A stretch of 52,471 nucleotides of DNA from JAANXG01 sp049583715. GTDB lineage: Bacteria; Pseudomonadota; Gammaproteobacteria; Arenicellales; JAANXG01. Numbering within the stretch: the stretch's first letter is position 1; each line of letters begins with the position of its first letter. Shown here one piece after another: positions 24,826 through 31,948 of this stretch. The DNA lies in NCBI GenBank assembly GCA_049583715.1, contig JBAUWJ010000142.1, positions 1-52,471 on the forward strand. The letters are read 5' to 3'. The translations under genes were made by a program, and so were the position numbers. The notes beneath the pieces are model-generated. The model was not told where the DNA came from, made no database searches, and was given only the letters and a program-made list of their open reading frames with translations.

Positions 24826-25658
24826 GACGGTTCTTGCGAGGGCAGCGACAGCAGCCGCCGGGCCTCCGTCGCCGTGGCCGCTCGCCGGCCGTACTCCTCG
24901 CACAGCCGCGCCACGCGCGCCACCAGCTCCGCGTTGCTGTCGGCGAGGCGTTCTTTATCGTAGCGAATGTTGTCCTCGAGCCCGGTGCGGCAGTGGCCGC
25001 CCAGCTCGAGAGCCCATCGATTCAGCTCGAGCTGCCATCGCCCGATCCCTGCCGCCGTCCAGGTGGCGTCCGGCAGCAGCCTGGCGAGCTCGACCACTTC
25101 GAACTCCAGGATCTCGCGGCGGGCGGGGAGCGCTCCCTGAATACCGAAGACGAACTGGACGTGGAGGGGCTTGTCGATCTCTCCCCTGTCGGCCATGCCG
25201 GCGGCGTTGTAAAGCATGGCGAGGTCAAACACTTCGACCTCGGGCTTGACCCCGAGCTCGCGCATGCGCCGCGCGAGATCCCGGATCAGGTCGGGATGAT
25301 TCTCGTAGATCATGTTCGGGAAGTTCACCGATCCCGTGGCCAGGGACGCCATGTCCGGCTTCAGATGCAGCATGCTGCCGCGCTTGTCGGGCTCGCGACC
25401 GCGTCCGCCCGTGGAGAACTGGACGATGATATCCGGACAATACTTGCGTATTCCCTCGAGGAAAGCGGCGAACTTGTCCGGATCGGATGAGGGCGCCTCA
25501 TGCTCGTCCCGAACGTGAACGTGCACCAGGGCCGCACCCGCTTCGTAGGCTCGATGGGTGGACTCGATCTGCTCGGGGACGGTCACGGGGATCGCCGGCG
25601 TGTCGGCCTTCTTCGGAACGGAGCCGGTGATGGCGACGGAAATGATGCAGGGATTCAT
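24822..25658 (-). CDS. Beta-keto acid cleavage enzyme (BKACE, formerly DUF849), probably acting on beta-ketoadipate
   Basis: A 278-residue TIM-barrel Zn enzyme of the BKACE family. Zn ligands are His46 and His48 in HVHVRD and Glu228 in CRTGLEDN, matching the H/H/E set of the lysine-fermentation enzyme Kce. The start MNPCIISVAITGS is typical. BKACEs condense a beta-keto acid with acetyl-CoA to give acetoacetate and a new acyl-CoA. Lying inside the pca operon between pcaG and pcaB, with no pcaI, pcaJ or pcaF gene in the cluster, its likely reaction is beta-ketoadipate plus acetyl-CoA to succinyl-CoA plus acetoacetate. It starts 28 bp after pcaG and is coupled to pcaB by GTGA. Confidence 0.88.
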   Translation of the reverse strand: MNPCIISVAITGSVPKKADTPAIPVTVPEQIESTHRAYEAGAALVHVHVRDEHEAPSSDPDKFAAFLEGIRKYCPDIIVQFSTGGRGREPDKRGSMLHLKPDMASLATGSVNFPNMIYENHPDLIRDLARRMRELGVKPEVEVFDLAMLYNAAGMADRGEIDKPLHVQFVFGIQGALPARREILEFEVVELARLLPDATWTAAGIGRWQLELNRWALELGGHCRTGLEDNIRYDKERLADSNAELVARVARLCEEYGRRAATATEARRLLSLPSQEPS

Positions 25659-25686
25659 GTCGGAACCTGGCCGGGGGGCGCGCCGC

Positions 25687-26301
25687 TCAAACGTCGAAGA
25701 ACACGGTCTCCAGCGGTCCCTGCATGTGAATATCGAAACGGTACACCGTCTCGTCGTCCGTGTCGGCGCGCTGTGCCGTCAAAGTCCCCCGGCGCTCTTC
25801 CGGCACCGAGGAGAGCACGGGGTCCGAGGCGTTGGCGGCGCTCTCGTCGTCGAAATAGACGCGGGTATACAAATGGTTGAGGCCGCCGCGCATGAACAGG
25901 ATGAGGGTCAGATGGGGCGCCTGGCCGTCGCCGGGCGCGCCCGGCTTAACGGTGTGGATCGCGAAGGTTGGATCCGGGCCCAGGCCGGTACCGGCGCGGG
26001 CGAATCCGTGGAAGAGGGGATCGGGCGGCCGATCCTCGCGATTGTCCCCCGGATGGCGGTAGCGGCCGCGGGCATCGGCCTGCCACAGTTCGATCATGGC
26101 GTCGTCGATGGCCCGGCCCTCGCCGTCGAGGACTCGACCCGTCAGCGTTACCCGCTCGCCCTGAACGCCCGGGTCGGCGATCGAGGATCCCGCGATATCG
26201 CCGTATTCGTAGCCGTACTGGCGGGCGGTCAGACCCATGGCGAAGTACGGGCCGACGGTCTGCGACGGGGTCTGTCTGCTGGTGGTGTGATCGCCGGCCA
26301 T
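25687..26301 (-). CDS. pcaG: Protocatechuate 3,4-dioxygenase, alpha subunit
   Basis: A 204-residue intradiol dioxygenase alpha subunit, the non-iron half of the alpha-beta unit that cleaves protocatechuate to 3-carboxy-cis,cis-muconate. It has TPSQTVGPYF near the N-terminus, the barrel segment VLDGEGRAIDDAMIELWQAD and HLTLILFMRGGLNHLYTRVY. The iron-ligand histidine pair of the beta subunit is absent here, as expected. Its ATG lies 2 bp after the pcaH stop, so the subunits are made in step. Confidence 0.94.
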   Translation of the reverse strand: MAGDHTTSRQTPSQTVGPYFAMGLTARQYGYEYGDIAGSSIADPGVQGERVTLTGRVLDGEGRAIDDAMIELWQADARGRYRHPGDNREDRPPDPLFHGFARAGTGLGPDPTFAIHTVKPGAPGDGQAPHLTLILFMRGGLNHLYTRVYFDDESAANASDPVLSSVPEERRGTLTAQRADTDDETVYRFDIHMQGPLETVFFDV

Positions 26302-26303
26302 GG

Positions 26304-27008
26304 TCAGCCTTCGCCGGGAGTGCGCTGCTCGCCCCGCAGCACGATGTCGAAGGTGTAGCCCAGGGCGAACCCCGGCTCCGTCAGCTCGATGGAGAAATCG
26401 GCAATCAGGCGATCGCGCGCGGCGGGGGGAACGCCGAGAAAGATCGGGTCGAGCTCCAGCAGGGGATCCCCGGGGAAATACATCTGGGTCACCAGCCGGG
26501 TGGCGATGGATGGTCCGAGAACGGAGAAGTGAATGTGATTCGGCCGCCAGGCGTTGTGGTGGTTGCCCCAGGGGTAGGCGCCCGGCTTGACGGTTTGAAA
26601 GCGATAGTGGCCGTCGAGATCGGTGAGGGTTCTCCCGGCGCCGAAGAAGTTCGGGTCGAGCGGGGCCTGGTGCTGATCCACCCTGTGGATGTAGCGGCCG
26701 GCGGCGTTCGCCTGCCAGATCTCGACCAGGACGCCGGGCAAGGGTCGCAGCTCGTCGTCCAGCACGCGGCCGGCGACGATGATCCGTTCTCCGAGGGGCT
26801 CGCCGTTTCTCACGGCGTTGCGCGTCAGATCGTGGTCCAGGGGACCGAGCATGCCGGCTTCGAATACCGGACCCGTCAGCTCGCCCATGGTCTGCCGAAG
26901 AGGCAGCAGGCGCCGCGTCGGACCGCGCAGGCGGGTGGACTTGTAATCCGGAAACACCAGGGGAGGGTGGCTCCCCCAGTCCCTGGGGCTGTATTGTCGC
27001 TTCGTCAT
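26304..27008 (-). CDS. pcaH: Protocatechuate 3,4-dioxygenase, beta subunit
   Basis: A 234-residue catalytic subunit with Fe(III). Ligands are visible at Tyr106 (GRYIHR), Tyr145 (AYPWGNHHNAW), and His158 and His160 (NHIHFS), matching the Tyr/Tyr/His/His set of the Pseudomonas enzyme within two residues. The N-terminal arm includes PRDWGSHPPLVFPDYKST. With PcaG it performs ring cleavage of protocatechuate made by PobA. It lies third in the pca operon, 10 bp after pcaC. Confidence 0.95.
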   Translation of the reverse strand: MTKRQYSPRDWGSHPPLVFPDYKSTRLRGPTRRLLPLRQTMGELTGPVFEAGMLGPLDHDLTRNAVRNGEPLGERIIVAGRVLDDELRPLPGVLVEIWQANAAGRYIHRVDQHQAPLDPNFFGAGRTLTDLDGHYRFQTVKPGAYPWGNHHNAWRPNHIHFSVLGPSIATRLVTQMYFPGDPLLELDPIFLGVPPAARDRLIADFSIELTEPGFALGYTFDIVLRGEQRTPGEG

Positions 27009-27018
27009 TTCGATGCGC

Positions 27019-27447
27019 TCATTTTACCCCTTCCTCTTCTGCAGGTCCGTCGCCCGGTCCGACGCCGGGCCCGCTGTCGGCGTAGACCGTCTTGGCAACC
27101 GAATAGGCGACGTTCGCCGCCGGGACGCCGGCGTAGACGGCCACGTGCATCAGGACTTCGCGCACATCGTCCACGGTGGCACCAGTATTGCGGGTGGCGC
27201 GGATATGCATGGCGAGCTCGTCACGGTAGCCGAGGGCCGCGAGGAGGGCGATCGTGAGCAGGCTCCGTTCCCGCGCACTGAGGTGGCCGCGCGCCCAGAC
27301 CGAGCCCCAGGCGCTCTCGGTTATGTAGCGCTGGAAATCGGCGTCGAGGGCCGTGCTGGCGGCGTCGGCGGCGTCGACGTGAGCGTTGCCCAACACGGCG
27401 CGCCGGGTCTTCATACCCTTTCGATAGCGGTCGTCGGATTCAGCCAA
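27019..27447 (-). CDS. pcaC: 4-carboxymuconolactone decarboxylase
   Basis: A 142-residue protein of the CMD/AhpD fold that decarboxylates 4-carboxymuconolactone to beta-ketoadipate enol-lactone. The N-terminus DDRYRKGMKTRRAVLGNAHVD is the classic PcaC opening. WGSVWARGHLSARERSLLTIALLAALG carries the conserved Glu-Arg-Ser, and HIRATRNTGATVDDVREVLMHVAVY follows. The start is TTG 27447, overlapping pcaD by 8 bp, because the DDRY segment before the internal ATG (27414) is conserved. It is a stand-alone PcaC, not a PcaL fusion. Confidence 0.93.
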   Translation of the reverse strand: MAESDDRYRKGMKTRRAVLGNAHVDAADAASTALDADFQRYITESAWGSVWARGHLSARERSLLTIALLAALGYRDELAMHIRATRNTGATVDDVREVLMHVAVYAGVPAANVAYSVAKTVYADSGPGVGPGDGPAEEEGVK

Positions 27448-28234
27448 GGGCGAGCTCCGCAGCGAAGTCTTCGATGAGGCGGGCGACGGCGCGGGGTGCC
27501 TCGACCGTGGGAAGGTGCGCGGCGCCGGGTATCTCCCGGTAGCGGCTGTCCGATATCAGCTCGCTCAGCTCGCGCACCAGCGACGGCGGCGTCGAGACGT
27601 CCTCGCTGCCGCACAGACAAAGCGCGGGCACCGCGAGGCTCCGCGCGGCCTGGGTAAGATCCGCGTCGCGAATCGCCTCGCAAGTCGCCGTGTAGCCGTC
27701 CACCGGCATACGGGTCAACATGTTGCGCCACAGCGCCGTCTCGGCCGGTCGGCGACTGCGAAAAGGCGCGGTGAACCAGACCTCCAGCACGCCGTCGGCT
27801 ACTGCCTCCATGCCGTCGCCGCGGATACGGCCGATGCGATCGTTCCAGCGTTCGGCGCTGCCGATCCGGTGGCCCGTGTCGGCGAGCACCAGGCCGCTGA
27901 CCAGCGAGGGGTGCCCGGCAGCCAGCCCAAGGGCGATCATCCCCCCGACGGAGATGCCACAGACGAGCGCCCCGGAGATCTCCAGCTCCCGCAGGAGCGC
28001 CGCCAAGTCGGCGACGTGGTCGTCGAGAGAGGACGGCAGGGGGCTCGAGTCGGAGAGGCCGTGGCCGCGCTTGTCGTAGAGCAGGAGACGATGCCGGTGT
28101 CCCAGGCTTTCGGCCACAGCCTCCCAGACGCGCCAGTCGGTGCCCAGTGAGTTGACGAACACCACGACGCTCGCCGTCGCCGGACCCGCGAACCGGAAGT
28201 AGAAGTTGGTTCCATTGATGTTGATGGCTCTCAT
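27440..28234 (-). CDS. pcaD: 3-oxoadipate enol-lactonase
   Basis: A 264-residue alpha/beta hydrolase that opens beta-ketoadipate enol-lactone to beta-ketoadipate. It has FVNSLGTDWRVWE as oxyanion loop, the nucleophile elbow VCGISVGGMIAL, and the C-terminal catalytic histidine in GAAHLPTVEAP. ATG 28234 has GGAGG just upstream (spacing 4); the frame to 28282 is not used. It is the first gene of the minus-strand pca operon, facing the divergent pcaQ with PcaQ-like operators between them. Confidence 0.93.
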   Translation of the reverse strand: MRAININGTNFYFRFAGPATASVVVFVNSLGTDWRVWEAVAESLGHRHRLLLYDKRGHGLSDSSPLPSSLDDHVADLAALLRELEISGALVCGISVGGMIALGLAAGHPSLVSGLVLADTGHRIGSAERWNDRIGRIRGDGMEAVADGVLEVWFTAPFRSRRPAETALWRNMLTRMPVDGYTATCEAIRDADLTQAARSLAVPALCLCGSEDVSTPPSLVRELSELISDSRYREIPGAAHLPTVEAPRAVARLIEDFAAELALG

Positions 28235-28299
28235 TGCGCCTCCGGTACCGACGTGGCTGCCCGGCGCAGCCACCATGCGCACTTTGAGCCGTGTCCACT

Positions 28300-28347
28300 G
28301 GTTATGTAAAGTGAAGGTTCACCATCTTCGCATAACCTCTTGTTCAT
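28300..28347 (-). promoter_or_regulatory. PcaQ-like operator upstream of pcaD
   Basis: ATAACC-TCTT-GTTCAT (28332-28347) resembles the PcaQ box as I recall it (ATAACC-N4-GGTTAA). A GGTTAT half-site at 28300-28305 faces ATAACC at 28332 with a 26-bp spacer, exactly as upstream of pobA. Confidence 0.6.
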
Positions 28348-28500
28348 GTATTGGGCCTGCCGATACTACCTTGGGACGAGCTCGGTCCTGCCCCGCGCAC
28401 CGCGGGATCGGGCAATGCCCTCCCACCGGGCAATGCGCTCGAAGACGGTATTCGATGGCGGAATGGGTTGGGGGAACGGCGACGAGGCGCCAAATCTTCT

Positions 28501-28559
28501 GGTTATATGAGAGTGATATAAGAGCCTGATTGGGTCTGCTAATATAACCTTCGGATTAT
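28501..28559 (+). promoter_or_regulatory. PcaQ-like operator upstream of pcaQ
   Basis: ATAACC-TTCG-GATTAT (28544-28559) is a 5-of-6 dyad. A GGTTAT half-site lies at 28501-28506, 37 bp away, one helical turn more than the 26-bp spacing of the other two sites. It lies 22 bp before the GTG, suiting autoregulation. Confidence 0.65.
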
Positions 28560-28581
28560 ATATTTGGAGACCCACCAGGCT

Positions 28582-29535
28582 GTGCTCGATCGGCGAATCA
28601 AGCTCAGGCACCTGCAATGCTTTCTCGAAGTGGCGCGCAACGGCAGCGTCGTGAGGGCTGCCGACCGGATGGCCGTTACACAACCCGCGATCTCGAAGAC
28701 GATCCGCGAGTTCGAGGATACCCTGGAGGTCGAGCTGTTCGACCGCAGCACGCGGGAGCTGACGCTCACCAAGACGGGAAAGCTGTTCCTGCGTTACGCA
28801 GGAGCCAGCATGACCGCTTTGATGCAGGGAGTCGACAGCCTCGCTCAGGCGAGGATGGCGGGGGAGTCGGCGATCCGGGTGGGAATACTGCCCACCGTGG
28901 CGGCTCGGATCATCCCTTATGCCATGAGGCTGTTCAAGGAGGGCAACCGGACCCTGGTCAGCCTCGAAACCGGTGCCAATGAAACGATGCTCGGCCAGCT
29001 CAGGGTCGGAGAGCTGGATCTCGTTGTCGGCCGCCTGTCCCAGCCGGACCGAATGACCGGGCTGTCCTTCGCTTACCTTTACTCCGAACGGATCAGCTTC
29101 GTGGTGAGGGCCGGGCATCCCTTGCTCGCAGCACCGGGGTTCACTCTGGACAGAATCCGAGACTACACCGTGTTGTATCCCATCGAGGGCTCGATCATCC
29201 GGCCTTATGCGGAACGCTTTCTCATCGCCAATGGCGTAGGGGCCGTGCCGGACCGCATCGAAACGGTGTCCAACGCTTTCGGGCGTGTCTACGTCCGTGA
29301 GACCGACGCGGTCTGGATCATCTCCCATGGCGTGGTCGCCATGGAGATCGAAGATGGGAGCCTGGCCGAGCTGCCTGTCGATACCGAGGATACGCTCGGA
29401 CCGGTCGGCATAACGACGCGTGCCGGCGAGCCTCTGTCGCCGGCGGCGCAGATGTTCATGGACGCGGTGCGGGACGTGGCCGCAGGCATCCAGGAGCTGC
29501 GCTCCGGTCCCTTGGCGGATCGACGCAAAGAATAA
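28582..29535 (+). CDS. pcaQ: LysR-type activator of protocatechuate genes
   Basis: A 317-residue LysR-type regulator. The N-terminal winged HTH reads LDRRIKLRHLQCFLEVARNG then AADRMAVTQPAISKTIREFE, and the opening closely recalls PcaQ. The effector domain (about 90-300) begins AIRVGILPTVAARIIP. PcaQ proteins activate pcaDCHGB when beta-carboxymuconate or its carboxymuconolactone product builds up. The GTG at 28582 gives the family-like start; a TTG at 28564 is the alternative. It is divergent from pcaD and followed by pobA, with a PcaQ-like site also before pobA. Confidence 0.88.
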   Translation: MLDRRIKLRHLQCFLEVARNGSVVRAADRMAVTQPAISKTIREFEDTLEVELFDRSTRELTLTKTGKLFLRYAGASMTALMQGVDSLAQARMAGESAIRVGILPTVAARIIPYAMRLFKEGNRTLVSLETGANETMLGQLRVGELDLVVGRLSQPDRMTGLSFAYLYSERISFVVRAGHPLLAAPGFTLDRIRDYTVLYPIEGSIIRPYAERFLIANGVGAVPDRIETVSNAFGRVYVRETDAVWIISHGVVAMEIEDGSLAELPVDTEDTLGPVGITTRAGEPLSPAAQMFMDAVRDVAAGIQELRSGPLADRRKE

Positions 29536-29579
29536 CTTTGTGGTTATAGTTTGCATCGAAAGAGTCACTTCACATAACC
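29532..29579 (+). promoter_or_regulatory. PcaQ-like operator upstream of pobA
   Basis: ATAACT-TTGT-GGTTAT (29532-29547) is a 5-of-6 dyad and the best match to the PcaQ box in the window. It overlaps the pcaQ stop. A second half-site, ATAACC, is at 29574-29579, 26 bp after GGTTAT. Confidence 0.65.
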
Positions 29580-29737
29580 AATAGCAAGTCTTAATGTCGT
29601 GAGCGCACCGTGGTCGTCGTTGACCGCTTCACACCCCGCCTGGCGGCGTCGGCGGCCCCTCGTTGTTCTTGCCCTGCCGGCGACGAGGGACAAGTCACCG
29701 CGGCTGTGACCGGAGCGCGGCGAACGCGGGAGGAATC

Positions 29738-30922
29738 ATGGTCAAGCAGCGTACTCAAGTAGCCATCGTCGGCGCCGGTCCGGCGGGCCTGATGCTCTCA
29801 CACCTCCTGGCCGTGCGGGGCATCGAATCGGTCGTGCTGGAGGATCGGTCCCGGGAATACATCGAAGCCCGGATCCGGGCGGGCGTGTTGGAGCAGGGGA
29901 CCGTGGATGCGATCGCCGAGGCCGGGGTCGACGAACGCCTTCGCCGCGAAGGCATGGTGCACGAAGGCGTCGAATTCAGCTTCGGGGGGCGCCAGCACCG
30001 CTTCGATTTCCGGGAGCTGACCGGAGGGAAGACGATCACGGTCTATGGCCAGCACGAAGTCGTCAAGGATCTCGTTGCGGCGCGCCTCGCCGCGGGCAGC
30101 GAGATCTGTTTCGAGGTAGAGGAGGTGAAGCTGCATGACATCGACACCGAGCACCCGCGCGTCACCTTCCGGGACGGGGACCGCCAGAGGGAGCTCCTGG
30201 CGGACTTCGTGGCCGGCTGCGACGGGTTTCACGGGGTGTGCCGAGCGCATATTCCGCGGGAAAAGCTCACCTTGTTCGAGCATGAGTACCCTTTCGGCTG
30301 GCTGGGTATCCTCGCCGAGGCGGCCCCGGCGCAGGATGAGCTCATCTATTCGAGCCACGAAGACGGCTTCGCGCTGTTCAGCATGCGCTCCCCGGAGATC
30401 ACCCGGCTTTACATCCAATGCGCACCGGATGAGGACCCCGATGCCTGGACGGACGAGGCGGTCTGGTCGGTGCTGCACGAGCGGCTCGAGTCCGGGAAGC
30501 CCGGGTTCCGGATCAACGAGGGTCCGGTCCTGCAGAAGAACGTTGCCCCGATGCGGAGCTTCGTCTGTGAGCCGATGCATTATGGTCGACTGTTCCTGGC
30601 AGGGGACGCCGCGCACATCGTCCCGCCCACCGGAGCCAAGGGCATGAACCTGGCGGTGGCGGATGTTCGCGTTCTGTCCCGCGCCCTCGGCGAGTATTAC
30701 CGCTCGGGCTCCATGGAAGACCTCGACAGCTACTCCGACCGCTGCCTGAGGCGGACCTGGAAGGTCCAGCGCTTCTCGTGGCACATGACCTCGATGATGC
30801 ATCGCTTCCCCGATCGCGATGCCTTTTCCCGGCGCATCCAGCTCGCTGAGCTGGACTACTTCACATCATCCAGGGCAGGGCAGACCGCCATAGCCGAGAA
30901 CTACGTCGGCCTCCCACTGTAG
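29738..30922 (+). CDS. pobA: 4-hydroxybenzoate 3-monooxygenase
   Basis: A 394-residue flavoprotein hydroxylase that converts 4-hydroxybenzoate to protocatechuate using O2 and NAD(P)H. It has the FAD motif AIVGAGPAGLMLSHLL, then RIRAGVLEQGTVD, CDGFHGVCR, and GDAAHIVPPTGAKGMNLAVAD for FAD and the active site. ATG 29738 has GGAGG 4 nt upstream. It feeds PcaGH. No separate PobR-type regulator is adjacent, and the upstream PcaQ-like site suggests PcaQ may control it. Confidence 0.95.
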   Translation: MVKQRTQVAIVGAGPAGLMLSHLLAVRGIESVVLEDRSREYIEARIRAGVLEQGTVDAIAEAGVDERLRREGMVHEGVEFSFGGRQHRFDFRELTGGKTITVYGQHEVVKDLVAARLAAGSEICFEVEEVKLHDIDTEHPRVTFRDGDRQRELLADFVAGCDGFHGVCRAHIPREKLTLFEHEYPFGWLGILAEAAPAQDELIYSSHEDGFALFSMRSPEITRLYIQCAPDEDPDAWTDEAVWSVLHERLESGKPGFRINEGPVLQKNVAPMRSFVCEPMHYGRLFLAGDAAHIVPPTGAKGMNLAVADVRVLSRALGEYYRSGSMEDLDSYSDRCLRRTWKVQRFSWHMTSMMHRFPDRDAFSRRIQLAELDYFTSSRAGQTAIAENYVGLPL

Positions 30923-31000
30923 GCGGACTTGCGCCCAGATAAAGGTCTGTGGGTCGGCCGATCTCGTTCGCAACGAGCTCCGGACCACTTTCCCCACACT

Positions 31001-31023
31001 TGTGGGTCGGAATTCATTCCGAC
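31001..31023 (-). repeat. Dispersed intergenic repeat, copy 3 (inverted)
   Basis: The complement of the palindrome at 14-37, with flanking sequence from about 30945 diverged from the units at 2748-2845 (CCGACCCACA and AACGAGATC-type segments). It lies after pobA. Confidence 0.78.
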
Positions 31024-31086
31024 AAGCATTGTTTGATGGTGCTGCGTTGCTGAGGCCTGCCGGGCTTGTACAGGGGTGCCACGCAC

Positions 31087-31186
31087 GGACCGGGGACCGT
31101 CCTTGTCGACACGCCGCAAGTACGTCCGAAGTAGGCTCGCTCTCGGCTCCTGCCTCGAGACGGTCGACAAAGACGGTCCCCGGTCC
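31087..31186. repeat. 24-bp inverted repeat around a 52-bp spacer
   Basis: The arms 31087-31110 and 31163-31186 start GGACCGGGGACCGTC and end TTGTCGAC, with one mismatch over 24 bp. No coding frame or known terminator accounts for it. It occupies the 400-bp gap between pobA and the small minus-strand gene, which otherwise holds only the dispersed repeat. Confidence 0.75.
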
Positions 31187-31323
31187 ATGCTCAAACGCCG
31201 CTCCCTGCGCTTTGAGATAACGGTATCGATCCTGATCATGCGGCGTTTCTTCCCTCACTTAGGGGAGAAGGGCGAACCGGGGGAAAGTCTCCGTCACCTG
31301 TACGTAGTGTCCAAAATCAAGCC

Positions 31324-31611
31324 TCACGAGGCACCAGGACGGCCATGGTTCAGATGGGGGTGAGAGAGCACGAAATCCCTGATGAAGGCTTCCAGGGCCC
31401 TTGCCTCCCCGGGACTATCATTCTTCAGTCGTTCGATGTCCGCCAGGATATCGCGGCGCAGGTGGGGCGTACCGGCATCGTCCAGCACCACATAACGCTC
31501 GCCGAGCTCCGCCGCTCGGAAATCGGAAATGTGCTCATGCTCGACGAAATACTTGATCTCTTCGGAGGTGAGACCACAGATCTCGATGCAGTCCTCCAGG
31601 GTAAGGTTCAT
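31324..31611 (-). CDS. Conserved small protein of unknown function
   Basis: A 95-residue soluble, largely helical, acidic protein. The N-terminus MNLTLEDCIEICGLTSEEIK followed by YFVEHEHISDFRAAELGERY has a pattern I associate with small proteobacterial proteins of unknown role (E-E-x2-5-EHEH-x6-AAELG). A short middle segment, HLRRDILADIERLK, leads to a His-rich C-terminus (LSHPHLNH) that might bind metal. It is a lone gene without an obvious partner. The reading frame has good codon bias and the antisense frame does not. Confidence 0.72.
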   Translation of the reverse strand: MNLTLEDCIEICGLTSEEIKYFVEHEHISDFRAAELGERYVVLDDAGTPHLRRDILADIERLKNDSPGEARALEAFIRDFVLSHPHLNHGRPGAS

Positions 31612-31714
31612 GGTGATGAAGCCCGGGTGGTCGTGGTTGAAGTCTCATTGTCGACAGGCCGAGGGGTGAAGTGATTGATCTGGATCAGCCTCGATCGGTC
31701 CTGTGCGTACTGGT

Positions 31715-31743
31715 TTGAGACTTTACATAATATACATTATACG
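31715..31743 (+). promoter_or_regulatory. Candidate sigma70 promoter
   Basis: TTGAGA (31715-31720) and TATACG (31738-31743) are 17 bp apart inside an AT-rich stretch with the short dyad ATAAT-ATAC-ATTAT. It would drive the cystathionine beta-synthase gene with a leader near 200 nt. The rest of the gap 31612-31948 shows nothing else clear. Confidence 0.4.
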
Positions 31744-31948
31744 CATATGGCCCGATGTCTGCGCAGGTTCCCGGCTGTCGATGTGCGGAGCGTCCAGCGC
31801 TCGGACACACTCTCGTGGCGGGTTCCGTCCAGGCAGCCGCGCCTCGGGACTTGCGTGCATCAAATCCGGTTTGTTGATGCCTGCGGACTCTGGAGCACGG
31901 CTGTATAATCGACGGCCCATTCAGGAGCCGTGTTCACGGTGACCATCA

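Noticed and set aside
23494..24963. 489-codon plus-strand frame
   Set aside because: Antisense of pcaB and its coupling region; no motif in the translation.
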